NCBI GenBank assembly: GCA_900768105.1
Contig: CAAGBQ010000041.1
Location: 1-15,497 of the forward strand
Source of the DNA: Oscillospiraceae bacterium
GTDB lineage: Bacteria > Bacillota > Clostridia > Oscillospirales > Ruminococcaceae
Reading direction: 5' to 3'
DNA: 15,497 nucleotides
Of this stretch, positions 7,104 through 12,786 are shown piece after piece; within the stretch, counting starts at the first letter, position 1; each line of letters begins with the position of its first letter. A program made the translations under genes and the position numbers. Under the pieces are notes generated by a model. The model was not told where the DNA came from, did no database searches, and worked only from the letters and a program-made list of their open reading frames with translations.

Positions 7104-7287
7104 GATCTTTACGGAAATTATCCTGACTTATGCTTCATCCTCCAAGAGCGCCTTCCCATTTTATCCAAAACAGTGGCACAATGCTCTTTTCGTCCGCAAA
7201 TACAGTTGAGGTAACAGTAACGGATTCGCACCGTTTTCCATCCGGCTCTATAAAAGAAAGCCAAATCCATATGGCAACCGCAAGACC
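7104..7287 (-). promoter_or_regulatory. Cobalamin (adenosylcobalamin-type) riboswitch
   Basis: Read on the minus strand, the conserved core is present in order. GATGGAAAACGGTGCGAATC is followed by CCGTT (AACGG 7235-7231 pairs with CCGTT 7223-7219). Next come TACTGTTACCTCAACTGTA and a hairpin closed by AAGAGC (7188-7183) and GCTCTT (7149-7144). That hairpin holds GCCACTG and TGGGAAGGC. Then come GGATGAAGCATAAGTCAGGA. The closing P1 helix pairs GGTCTT/GCGG (7287-7278) with CCGT/AAGATC (7114-7104), with one bulged A. The usual B12-box end (GACCTGCC) is diverged, but the pairing is kept by matching change in the 5' arm. It is downstream of cobO, has its own promoter, and is followed by two terminator hairpins and the AraC-type gene. 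Binding of cobalamin would be expected to favour termination. Confidence 0.88.
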
Positions 7288-7316
7288 CACGCTATTCACT
7301 TTTCAAGCTTAACTAT

Positions 7317-7345
7317 ATTGTAGCACCTTTTTTCAAAAGAATCAA
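7317..7345 (-). promoter_or_regulatory. sigma-A promoter directly upstream of the cobalamin riboswitch
   Basis: On the minus strand TTGATT (7345-7340), 17-base spacer, TACAAT (7322-7317). It lies in the short gap after the cobO stop codon (7354), with predicted transcription start near 7310, a little ahead of the P1 helix. It separates the riboswitch unit from cobO, so riboswitch RNA need not come from readthrough. Confidence 0.75.
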
Positions 7346-7353
7346 GGGCTTTT

Positions 7354-7857
7354 TTACATTTCCGGCACGGTTTTCGGAAGCTTTTCGGATTCCACCGTTG
7401 TTACAACATCGCAAAGCGCCTTTAGGTCGCAGCCGGCGTATCTTCCGGTGAAAACAAGGTCGGTGGAGGGCGCCTTCAGCGCGGCAAGCTCCTTTATATC
7501 ATCTATGGTGATAAGCCCGAAATAGAGCGGAATTGTAATTTCATCAAGCACAACAAGGCCGAAGTTTGCGCTTGCAAGCGCCTGCTTTGCCCGCGCCAAG
7601 CCTTTTTTGGCGCAATCGGCATCTTTGGCATCCGGTTCTCTGCCGCAGATGCAGCCCGTTCCGCAGCCGAACTGTGCGGTTACAACGCCGGGAATTGCTT
7701 TGCGAAGCGCCATTATATCGCCCCTTGGGTCATCCTTGATGAACTGGCCGATAAAAACGCGCTTTCCCGCTCCCGCAAAGCGCAGCGCAAGCCCAAGCGC
7801 CATTGTGGTTTTGCCTTTTCCGTCGCCGGTATAAAGCCGGATATGGCCTTTATCCAT
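7354..7857 (-). CDS. cobO: Cob(I)yrinic acid a,c-diamide adenosyltransferase (CobO/BtuR/CobA type)
   Basis: The 167-residue P-loop protein transfers the adenosyl group of ATP to cob(I)alamin or corrinoid precursors, making the coenzyme form. Walker A is GDGKGKTT at 11-18 (RLYTGDGKGKTTMALGLALR), the Walker B-like strand is LVVLDEI at 101-107, and PLYFGLI and VFTGRYA are family motifs. Two features are unusual. A cysteine cluster CGTGCIC lies at 65-71, where relatives carry a basic/aromatic stretch. The tail ends SEKLPKTVPEM without the KHPF...GIxARxGIEY ending common in the family. ATG 7857 is chosen for AAGGAGG (7866-7872) 8 bases upstream; an earlier in-frame start would include that site. 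It has its own promoter (7893-7921). No corrin-ring synthesis genes lie nearby, so it probably serves corrinoid salvage. Confidence 0.92.
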   Translation of the reverse strand: MDKGHIRLYTGDGKGKTTMALGLALRFAGAGKRVFIGQFIKDDPRGDIMALRKAIPGVVTAQFGCGTGCICGREPDAKDADCAKKGLARAKQALASANFGLVVLDEITIPLYFGLITIDDIKELAALKAPSTDLVFTGRYAGCDLKALCDVVTTVESEKLPKTVPEM

Positions 7858-7892
7858 GGTTTGCGCCTCCTTCGCAATTTTTTTACGCATTA

Positions 7893-7921
7893 AGTATACA
7901 CTCTATTGCAAAAAAATTCAA
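7893..7921 (-). promoter_or_regulatory. sigma-A promoter of cobO
   Basis: On the minus strand TTGAAT (7921-7916), 17-base spacer with an A/T tract, TATACT (7898-7893). The leader is about 30 bases, too short for a riboswitch, so cobO itself appears not to be under direct cobalamin riboswitch control. Confidence 0.75.
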
Positions 7922-7957
7922 TAGTTTTGGAAAGAAACATTTTCTTCGCCACATTTA

Positions 7958-7985
7958 TTGCAACGGGCAGATTTTTTGATATAAT
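7958..7985 (+). promoter_or_regulatory. sigma-A promoter of the YD-repeat lipoprotein gene
   Basis: TTGCAA (7958-7963), 16-base spacer ending in a T-tract, perfect TATAAT (7980-7985). It diverges from the cobO promoter 37 bases away and lies 47 bases before the lipoprotein start. Confidence 0.7.
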
Positions 7986-8031
7986 CAAAAAAGAAAATTC
8001 CCATAAACCGATGAAAAGAGGAAGCAAAAAA

Positions 8032-9054
8032 ATGAAGCTTAAAGTTTTGGCGGCGGTTTTGGCGCTTGTTATGCTGCTTTCCGCCTGCGGCAGAAAAAAG
8101 AACAGCTATAAATCCAACATTTCCGGATATACCGGCAACGGCCGTTCCTCCTCGGAGGGGCAGCAGGCGGAGCAGGAGGAGCAGCTGGAGGAAAGCGGCG
8201 AGCTTGTATGCACGGTAAAGAACACCTTTTATGTAGGCTCCGACGGATACCGGAACGAGGAATATCCATTATATATTGATAAGTATTATTATGATGCGGA
8301 CGGCAATTTGGTAAGAGAAGAAGAATACGGCTATAACGAGGATAAATATCAGACCGTTGTAAGCTATGCCACATATGAATATGATGAAGACGGGCGCTGT
8401 GTACATAAATATTCCCAAAGAAGCGATGTAATTGAAGAATATTATGAATACGACGCCGCAGGCAATCTTACAAAAAAAGAAACCTATCTGAACGGCAATA
8501 AAAGCTCGGAAAGCCGCTGGGACTATGACGACCGCGGTAGCGCAATTGCCTATTACGAGCCGGACAAATACGGCGACGGCCTTAAATATACAAGCGAGTA
8601 TGAATATAACGCCGACGGCACGGTTCGCAGCAAAACAAGCTACGAGGCGGATTACGGCCACCAGTCGCGCTATGAGGAATATGCCTATGACGCGGAAGGA
8701 CGGCTTATCCGCTGCGATGTGACAAGCTGGGATGATTATCAGGGCTATTGGGAGTATGTTTATGACGATTACGGCGTGCTTATTGAAAAGCACCGTTATA
8801 ACGAATACGGCACAGAGGACGACGAAAAGCGCGAGCTTTACTCCACCGAATATGACGAAGCGGGCAACCAGATAACCTACGCCGACCTTTACACGACCGG
8901 CTATGACCGCGGCACGCCCAGATATACGGACAAAAAAACCTATGATTCCGAAGGCAACATGGTAAGGCTGGAAAGATACGACTATGACGGAAAGTTGGAC
9001 AACCTTTATACATACGAATATGCACCGCTTTCCTCCGCAATTTGGACGGAATAA
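8032..9054 (+). CDS. Lipoprotein with tandem YD (RHS-like) repeats
   Basis: The 340-residue protein starts with a classical lipoprotein signal, MKLKVLAAVLALVMLLSACG. The lipobox is LSAC with the modified cysteine at residue 19, so it should be anchored to the outer face of the membrane. A Ser/Glu/Gln linker follows, then from about residue 80 to 330 about nine irregular repeats of the form YxYDxxGNLxxxxxY. Examples are YYYDADGNLVRE, YEYDEDGRCVHK, YEYDAAGNLTKK, YEYNADGTVRSK, YAYDAEGRLIRC, TEYDEAGNQITY and KTYDSEGNMVRL. This is the YD-repeat motif of RHS and teneurin-type beta-cages, but the set is short and has no toxin or core domain. Such lone lipoproteins are found in gut Firmicutes; carbohydrate or peptide binding has been suggested for YD repeats, not shown here. 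GAGGA (8018-8022) supports ATG 8032; an ATG at 8011 has no such site. Confidence 0.8.
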   Translation: MKLKVLAAVLALVMLLSACGRKKNSYKSNISGYTGNGRSSSEGQQAEQEEQLEESGELVCTVKNTFYVGSDGYRNEEYPLYIDKYYYDADGNLVREEEYGYNEDKYQTVVSYATYEYDEDGRCVHKYSQRSDVIEEYYEYDAAGNLTKKETYLNGNKSSESRWDYDDRGSAIAYYEPDKYGDGLKYTSEYEYNADGTVRSKTSYEADYGHQSRYEEYAYDAEGRLIRCDVTSWDDYQGYWEYVYDDYGVLIEKHRYNEYGTEDDEKRELYSTEYDEAGNQITYADLYTTGYDRGTPRYTDKKTYDSEGNMVRLERYDYDGKLDNLYTYEYAPLSSAIWTE

Positions 9055-9100
9055 GGGGCAGTTTGCTTTTGCGAAGGCCGCCTTTGGCGGCAGGAAGTGA

Positions 9101-9129
9101 AAAAGCGGAGCTTCGGCTCCGCTTTTTTT
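9101..9129 (+). terminator. Intrinsic terminator of the YD-repeat lipoprotein gene
   Basis: AAAAGCGGAGC (9101-9111), loop TTCG (a stable UUCG tetraloop), GCTCCGCTTTT (9116-9126), then more T. The stem is 11 bp and perfect. A smaller hairpin, GCCGCC-TTT-GGCGGC (9077-9091), lies just before it. Confidence 0.9.
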
Positions 9130-9161
9130 GAAAAAATCCCGGCAAAATCTTTCGGCACGCC

Positions 9162-9190
9162 TTGACAAATGCTCCGCCATTCGATATAAT
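9162..9190 (+). promoter_or_regulatory. Perfect-consensus promoter of tRNA-Pro
   Basis: TTGACA (9162-9167), 17-base spacer, TATAAT (9185-9190). Both hexamers and the spacing are ideal, as expected for a stable RNA gene. The tRNA begins 12 bases after the -10 box, leaving a very short 5' leader. Confidence 0.9.
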
Positions 9191-9201
9191 AATATGGCTA
9201 T

Positions 9202-9278
9202 CGGGGTGTGGCACAGTTTGGTAGTGTGCTTGGTTCGGGACCAAGAGGCCGCGGGTTCGAGTCCCGCCACTCCGACCA
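9202..9278 (+). tRNA. tRNA-Pro (anticodon CGG)
   Basis: The 77-base gene folds into a full cloverleaf. The acceptor stem is CGGGGTG with CACTCCG (one G-U), starting with the C1 typical of bacterial tRNA-Pro. The D-stem is GCAC/GTGC. The anticodon stem CTTGG/CCAAG carries loop TTCGGGA, giving anticodon CGG for CCG codons. The T-arm is GCGGG-TTCGAGT-CCCGC, followed by discriminator A and an encoded CCA. It is a single-gene unit with its own promoter and terminator. Sequence just behind it (9321-9440) looks like decayed DNA, which fits the common use of tRNA genes as insertion points. Confidence 0.96.
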
Positions 9279-9315
9279 AAAATCGGCAGGTATCTTATGA
9301 TACCTGCCGATTTTT
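9279..9315 (+). terminator. Intrinsic terminator of tRNA-Pro
   Basis: AATCGGCAGGTATC (9281-9294), loop TTAT, GATACCTGCCGATT (9299-9312) and further T residues. The 14-bp stem, extended by A-T pairs, is perfect and starts right after the CCA end. Confidence 0.92.
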
Positions 9316-9385
9316 AATTTTATTCTTCATTTGCTTTTGCGCGGAGGCGCGCCCTCGTATCATACGGCGCCGGCCGGCTCTCCGC

Positions 9386-9435
9386 TTCGCCGGAAGCGGC
9401 CTTTTGCAGGCTCGTTCATCGTGCGGATGGCTGCC
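9386..9435 (-). pseudogene. Possible remnant of a Phd/YefM-type antitoxin gene behind tRNA-Pro
   Basis: By eye this stretch matches about 40 of 50 bases, with one 2-base gap, to 14909-14960, which encodes the C-terminal part of the antitoxin in this window. Translated on the minus strand it gives AAIRTMNEPAKGR and then, after the frame change caused by the gap, SGEAE. The intact gene gives AYIRLMDELEKGR then RSGETE. The gap breaks the frame, no start codon or upstream half is present, and stop codons follow. It may be a relic of a related toxin-antitoxin cassette, or both stretches may derive from another dispersed element. The rest of 9321-9440 is GC-rich sequence in which I see no gene. Confidence 0.4.
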
Positions 9436-9442
9436 CGATTTT

Positions 9443-9469
9443 AAAAAAATAAAAGCGCGGCGCTTTTAT
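9443..9469 (-). terminator. Intrinsic terminator overlapping the stop codon of the DUF2284-type gene
   Basis: On the minus strand ATAAAAGCG (9469-9461), loop CCG, CGCTTTTAT (9457-9449), then a run of T (9448-9443). The 9-bp stem begins in the stop codon itself (TAA at 9468-9466), a very compact arrangement. Confidence 0.8.
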
Positions 9470-10017
9470 CGGGGTTCATCCTTAAACATAATCATGCCGA
9501 AAAGGTAAAGGCGCTTTGGGTTCCAGTCAAAGGGCAGGGCGCAGCGCGCCGCAAGGGCGGCAACATCCACGCAATAGGCGGACATACAGCTTACGCGCAG
9601 CTCCGGAAAGGAACACGGCGCACCGCTTTTGCGCTTGCAGGGCTTGCAAAGGGAGCAGGGACCGTAGCCCACGGCGAAAACATCAAAGCCCTCCTTGCGG
9701 AGCGAATCGCGGAAGCGGCGGATGGCCGCGCCGTGCTCCGCCTTTGAGGTGAGGACCTCCGGCGTGCCGTAGGCGGGAATTTCCCATTGGGACTGAAGCA
9801 CAAGCGCCGCGCCCGCGGAAAGCAGCCTTTGGCGCATTTCCTCCGGCGTGCCGCAATCCGGCGGGCAGGCATAGTTTGCGTCATAGTTGCCGCAGCGGTT
9901 TTCTTCGCAGTATTTAAGATATTCGGGGTTTACGGGAATTTCCGAAGCGGGAACCCATACTGCGGAAAAACCGTATTCCAGCGCCTTTGCAATAATTTCG
10001 TTTCTGTCGATATTCAT
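9466..10017 (-). CDS. Cysteine-rich DUF2284-type putative metal/iron-sulfur protein
   Basis: The 183-residue soluble protein matches the pattern of the DUF2284 'predicted metal-binding protein' family. The first cysteine set is C37-x4-C42-x8-C51-x3-C55 (YCEENRCGNYDANYACPPDC). The second is C121-x2-C124-x2-C127-x7-C135 (GPCSLCKPCKRKSGAPC), and C144 and C149 follow in RVSCMSAYC. The CxxCxxC run recalls ferredoxin-type Fe-S ligands, so an electron-transfer or metal-binding role in anaerobic metabolism is a fair guess, but no reaction is known to me for this family. ATG 10017 is chosen for AGGTGA a few bases upstream; an in-frame ATG at 10033 has no ribosome binding site. It is a single-gene unit with promoter 10075-10102 and a terminator overlapping its stop. 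Confidence 0.78.
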   Translation of the reverse strand: MNIDRNEIIAKALEYGFSAVWVPASEIPVNPEYLKYCEENRCGNYDANYACPPDCGTPEEMRQRLLSAGAALVLQSQWEIPAYGTPEVLTSKAEHGAAIRRFRDSLRKEGFDVFAVGYGPCSLCKPCKRKSGAPCSFPELRVSCMSAYCVDVAALAARCALPFDWNPKRLYLFGMIMFKDEPR

Positions 10018-10074
10018 AGCGTTCACCTGCATTAAATTATTCTTTGGAATACGCCCGTTTGGGTGTAAAACAAC

Positions 10075-10102
10075 ATTATAGCACAGTTTTGTAAAATGGC
10101 AA
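10075..10102 (-). promoter_or_regulatory. sigma-A promoter of the DUF2284-type gene
   Basis: On the minus strand TTGCCA (10102-10097), 16-base spacer, TATAAT (10080-10075). It lies 57 bases before the start at 10017. Confidence 0.75.
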
Positions 10103-10186
10103 GGAAGCGTTTTTTTGTTTTGCGGCGGGCTGGCGCGGCGGTTTAGTCCGATTTGGCCTATTTCGATAATATTTTCCAAAAAGATA

Positions 10187-10215
10187 TTGACTTTTGCGCG
10201 GAAATTGTGTTTAAT
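10187..10215 (+). promoter_or_regulatory. Possible promoter of the large solute-binding lipoprotein gene
   Basis: TTGACT (10187-10192), 17-base spacer, TTTAAT (10210-10215). An overlapping -10 choice, TAATAT (10212-10217), would give a 19-base spacer. The -35 is good and the -10 ambiguous. It lies 47 bases before ATG 10263. Confidence 0.55.
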
Positions 10216-10262
10216 ATAGTTAAGGCAATCACAAATTCATCACCGAAAGGATGGGTGCAGCT

Positions 10263-12590
10263 ATGTACGGCAAAACAAAACGGATTATTGCGCTGCTTTT
10301 GGCGGCGGTTATGCTTCTGCTTTGCGGATGCGAAAAGCAAAACGGCGGAGAAAAATCTTCCGGAGATACAAATGCGCCCGCCAAGGGCGCCCTTACCGAA
10401 AAGCTTGCGAATGTCCACTATAAGGGCGATTACAAGGTAATGAGCAACAACACAAGCGTTACAAGCGCCTGCTTTGCAAACGGAAGATTTTATTATTCCG
10501 TTTATAAGGAGAGCGGCGAGGGCATAGACCTTTCAAAGGAGCTGCGTTCCTGCCTTGCGGACGGCACGGATGACGGCGTGGTGGAGGGCTTCGCTGTAAC
10601 GGGCGAGGAATATTTTGCGCCGGAAACTGTTATAGGCACCGGAATTTACCGCATTTATCCCGGCAGCGACTGCCTTTATATAGTTGAATATACAAGAGCA
10701 AACAGGGATCACTATATCCTGCGGCAGATTGATTATTCCGGAAACGAGATCTCCTCCGTCGAATATGAAAACGAACGGGCGGATATTCTGCGCGGGGGCG
10801 ATCTTGCCTTTGACGGCGACGGAAATATGTATTACAGCGATTTTATGGAGGGACTTTCCGTTTTTTCTCCGGACGGCACGGAGCTTTTCCACGCAAAGGA
10901 GGAGAACAGATTCGACCTGATTCCGCAGGCGAACGGAAGCGCGCCGCTTGTTGTGCGCCAACGGAATATGAGCAATGACAGCGAAATTCTTTCCGTAAAC
11001 CTTGAAAAAAAGTGCTTTGAAGAAAAAATGCGCATTACTTTGCCGGAACGCTTTTTTGGCGGAGCGGAGGGCTTTGATTTTACTTATGTCTGCGGAACGG
11101 CTCTTTACGGCGCAAGCGTTTCCACCGGAGAAACCGTGCCGATTTTCATCCTTGCAAACGGCGGAATTTTTAAGGACACCCTTGCATATGTTCTGCCGTA
11201 TGAAGGCGGGCTTGTGTGCGTGGATAACGATAGCCAGCCGGATGTTAAGGATTCGTGCTGGGGGCTTACGGTGCTCAAACAGTACGAGGGCGGATATTCC
11301 GACGAAAAAACCGTGCTCACACTGGCAAGCGGTTCAAGCGATATAAGCAGCGTAATCTATAACGCCATTATAAAATTCAACCGGACGAGCACGGATTATG
11401 CGGTGGAGATAAAGGATTATTCCGTTTACGATACCGGCGATTCCTACGCCGGTTCCTCCGTGCTCAATACGGAGATTCTTGCGGGAAAAACGCCGGATAT
11501 GTTTATAACCGACGCCGTGGATTCGATGATTTTTGCAGACCGCGGAATTTTGGAGGATCTGCTTCCGTATATCGACGCGGATACAGAGCTTGGCGGGCGC
11601 GACGCGCTTGTTTGGCCGGTTTTTGAAGCAATGCTCCACAGAGAAAACGGCGCTCTTTATGAAATTGCTCCGGGCTTCGATATAGTAACCGCCGTCGGCG
11701 ACGCCGGGCGGATAGGCGGCGACAGCAGCATAAAGGGCATTACCTCCGTGCTTGAAAAAATGCCGGAGGATTCCCGAATATTCAACGCAGAATACAGCCG
11801 CTGGATTGCTCTTTTCCGCGGTACAAATATATGCATAAACGATTATGTTGATTGGGAAAACGGAACCTGTTCCTTCAATTCGCCGGAATTTGAAGAATTC
11901 CTTACCTTTACAAAGGATTATTTCCCCGAAGAAAGCGCCCCGTGGAGCGGATATTATGAGGAATTTTTTGATTTGCGCGACGGAAAGAACCTGCTTATGT
12001 CTGTAACGATAGACGATTTTAGAGTGTTATCCCTTCTTGAAAATCTGCTTGAGGACAACGCCGCTTTTATCGGCTGGCCGGGTTCAAAAAGCGTGATTTG
12101 CGATTTTTCCACCGAAAGCGGGCTTGCAATGTGCGCCGCGAGCAAGCATAAGGAAGCCGCATGGGAATTTATGCGCACCGTCCTGCTTGAAGAAACGCAG
12201 CTTTCCAAGAAAATGGGCATAGTAAGCCTTCCCACAAACAGAAGAGCTTTTAAAACAGAGCTTGAAGCAGCTTCCATAACTCCGGAGGAGATAGCCGGAA
12301 TGGTGGAAAATGAGGAGGGCGAAAAGGTTTTCCCCTACGGAAAGCCCGTTATGTCCGTTGTTTATAAAAGCGACGGAAGCAGAGTGACAATATACAAGCT
12401 TACGGAGGAGCAGGTGAGCACGATTTGGAAGCTTATTCAAAGCCCCGCCACATGGTACGGCTGTGATGATGAGCTTTGGGTAATTATCGAGGATGAGGCA
12501 AGCTCTTTCTTTGATGGGCGGATAACCGCCGCGGAAGCCGCCGCGGCAATTCAGCGCCGCGCCGAAATTTATATTGCCGAAAGAAAATAA
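10263..12590 (+). CDS. Two-domain lipoprotein: N-terminal propeller-like region plus extracellular solute-binding domain
   Basis: The 775-residue protein starts with a lipoprotein signal (MYGKTKRIIALLLAAVMLLLCGC), probable lipid cysteine C23. Residues about 30-345 form a beta-rich region with repeated short motifs such as ILRQIDYSGNEISSVEYE and DLAFDGDGNMYYSDFMEGLSVFSPDG, like a degenerate beta-propeller. From about residue 352 the chain turns into a family-1 type solute-binding domain. It shows TLASGSSDISSVIYNAIIKFNR, then LNTEILAGKTPDMFITD, FADRGILEDLLPYID, and the late AWEFMRTVLLEETQ. Two-part proteins of this type occur in Clostridia. No ABC permease or ATPase gene is beside it, so it either serves a distant transporter or acts as a sensor. 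GAAAGGA (10245-10251) stands 11 bases before ATG 10263, while the in-frame ATG at 10251 overlaps that site. The ligand is unknown; sugars are usual in the family. Confidence 0.82.
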   Translation: MYGKTKRIIALLLAAVMLLLCGCEKQNGGEKSSGDTNAPAKGALTEKLANVHYKGDYKVMSNNTSVTSACFANGRFYYSVYKESGEGIDLSKELRSCLADGTDDGVVEGFAVTGEEYFAPETVIGTGIYRIYPGSDCLYIVEYTRANRDHYILRQIDYSGNEISSVEYENERADILRGGDLAFDGDGNMYYSDFMEGLSVFSPDGTELFHAKEENRFDLIPQANGSAPLVVRQRNMSNDSEILSVNLEKKCFEEKMRITLPERFFGGAEGFDFTYVCGTALYGASVSTGETVPIFILANGGIFKDTLAYVLPYEGGLVCVDNDSQPDVKDSCWGLTVLKQYEGGYSDEKTVLTLASGSSDISSVIYNAIIKFNRTSTDYAVEIKDYSVYDTGDSYAGSSVLNTEILAGKTPDMFITDAVDSMIFADRGILEDLLPYIDADTELGGRDALVWPVFEAMLHRENGALYEIAPGFDIVTAVGDAGRIGGDSSIKGITSVLEKMPEDSRIFNAEYSRWIALFRGTNICINDYVDWENGTCSFNSPEFEEFLTFTKDYFPEESAPWSGYYEEFFDLRDGKNLLMSVTIDDFRVLSLLENLLEDNAAFIGWPGSKSVICDFSTESGLAMCAASKHKEAAWEFMRTVLLEETQLSKKMGIVSLPTNRRAFKTELEAASITPEEIAGMVENEEGEKVFPYGKPVMSVVYKSDGSRVTIYKLTEEQVSTIWKLIQSPATWYGCDDELWVIIEDEASSFFDGRITAAEAAAAIQRRAEIYIAERK

Positions 12591-12602
12591 AGCAAAGCAT
12601 AC

Positions 12603-12631
12603 AAAAAAGCCGCGAAGCCGCGGCTTTTTTT
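12603..12631 (+). terminator. Intrinsic terminator of the solute-binding lipoprotein gene
   Basis: AAAAAAGCCGCG (12603-12614), loop AAGC, CGCGGCTTTTTT (12619-12630) and one more T. The 12-bp stem is perfect and starts 12 bases after the stop codon; by its A/T flanks it may work both ways. Confidence 0.9.
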
Positions 12632-12661
12632 GTATGCCGGTCAATTTTGCTTCCGCGGGCG

Positions 12662-12702
12662 CCGCGCGGCATCCGGCGCGGTTTGTAAAGCTTTGCTTTA
12701 CA
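12662..12702. other. Two adjacent hairpins in the gap before the MATE gene
   Basis: CCGCGC (12662-12667) can pair with GCGCGG (12676-12681), and TGTAAAGC (12684-12691) pairs with GCTTTACA (12695-12702) around TTT. The second is a 19-base near-palindrome that ends 26 bases before the -35 box of the MATE promoter. Neither has a U-run. It could be an operator or a remnant; I see no coding potential here. Confidence 0.4.
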
Positions 12703-12728
12703 TTCGGCAAAAAAAGCTTGAAAATCCC

Positions 12729-12757
12729 TTGACAGAGAGTATGATGGGCAGTATAAT
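12729..12757 (+). promoter_or_regulatory. Perfect-consensus promoter of the MATE exporter gene
   Basis: TTGACA (12729-12734), 17-base spacer, TATAAT (12752-12757). Predicted transcription start near 12764 leaves only about 22 bases before ATG 12787. Confidence 0.88.
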
Positions 12758-12786
12758 CTGATTTTCGCCAAAAGAAAAATATTTTT

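Noticed and set aside
7906..8031. N-terminal extension of the YD-repeat lipoprotein
   Set aside because: It would run through the promoter and place the lipoprotein signal in the middle of the chain; ATG 8032 has a good ribosome binding site and signal peptide.
8269..9279. Long minus-strand frame beginning MVGVAGLEPAASWSRT
   Set aside because: Its start is the antisense of the tRNA-Pro 3' half, a well-known source of false 'GLEPA-SWSRT' proteins, and the rest is antisense to the YD-repeat lipoprotein gene.
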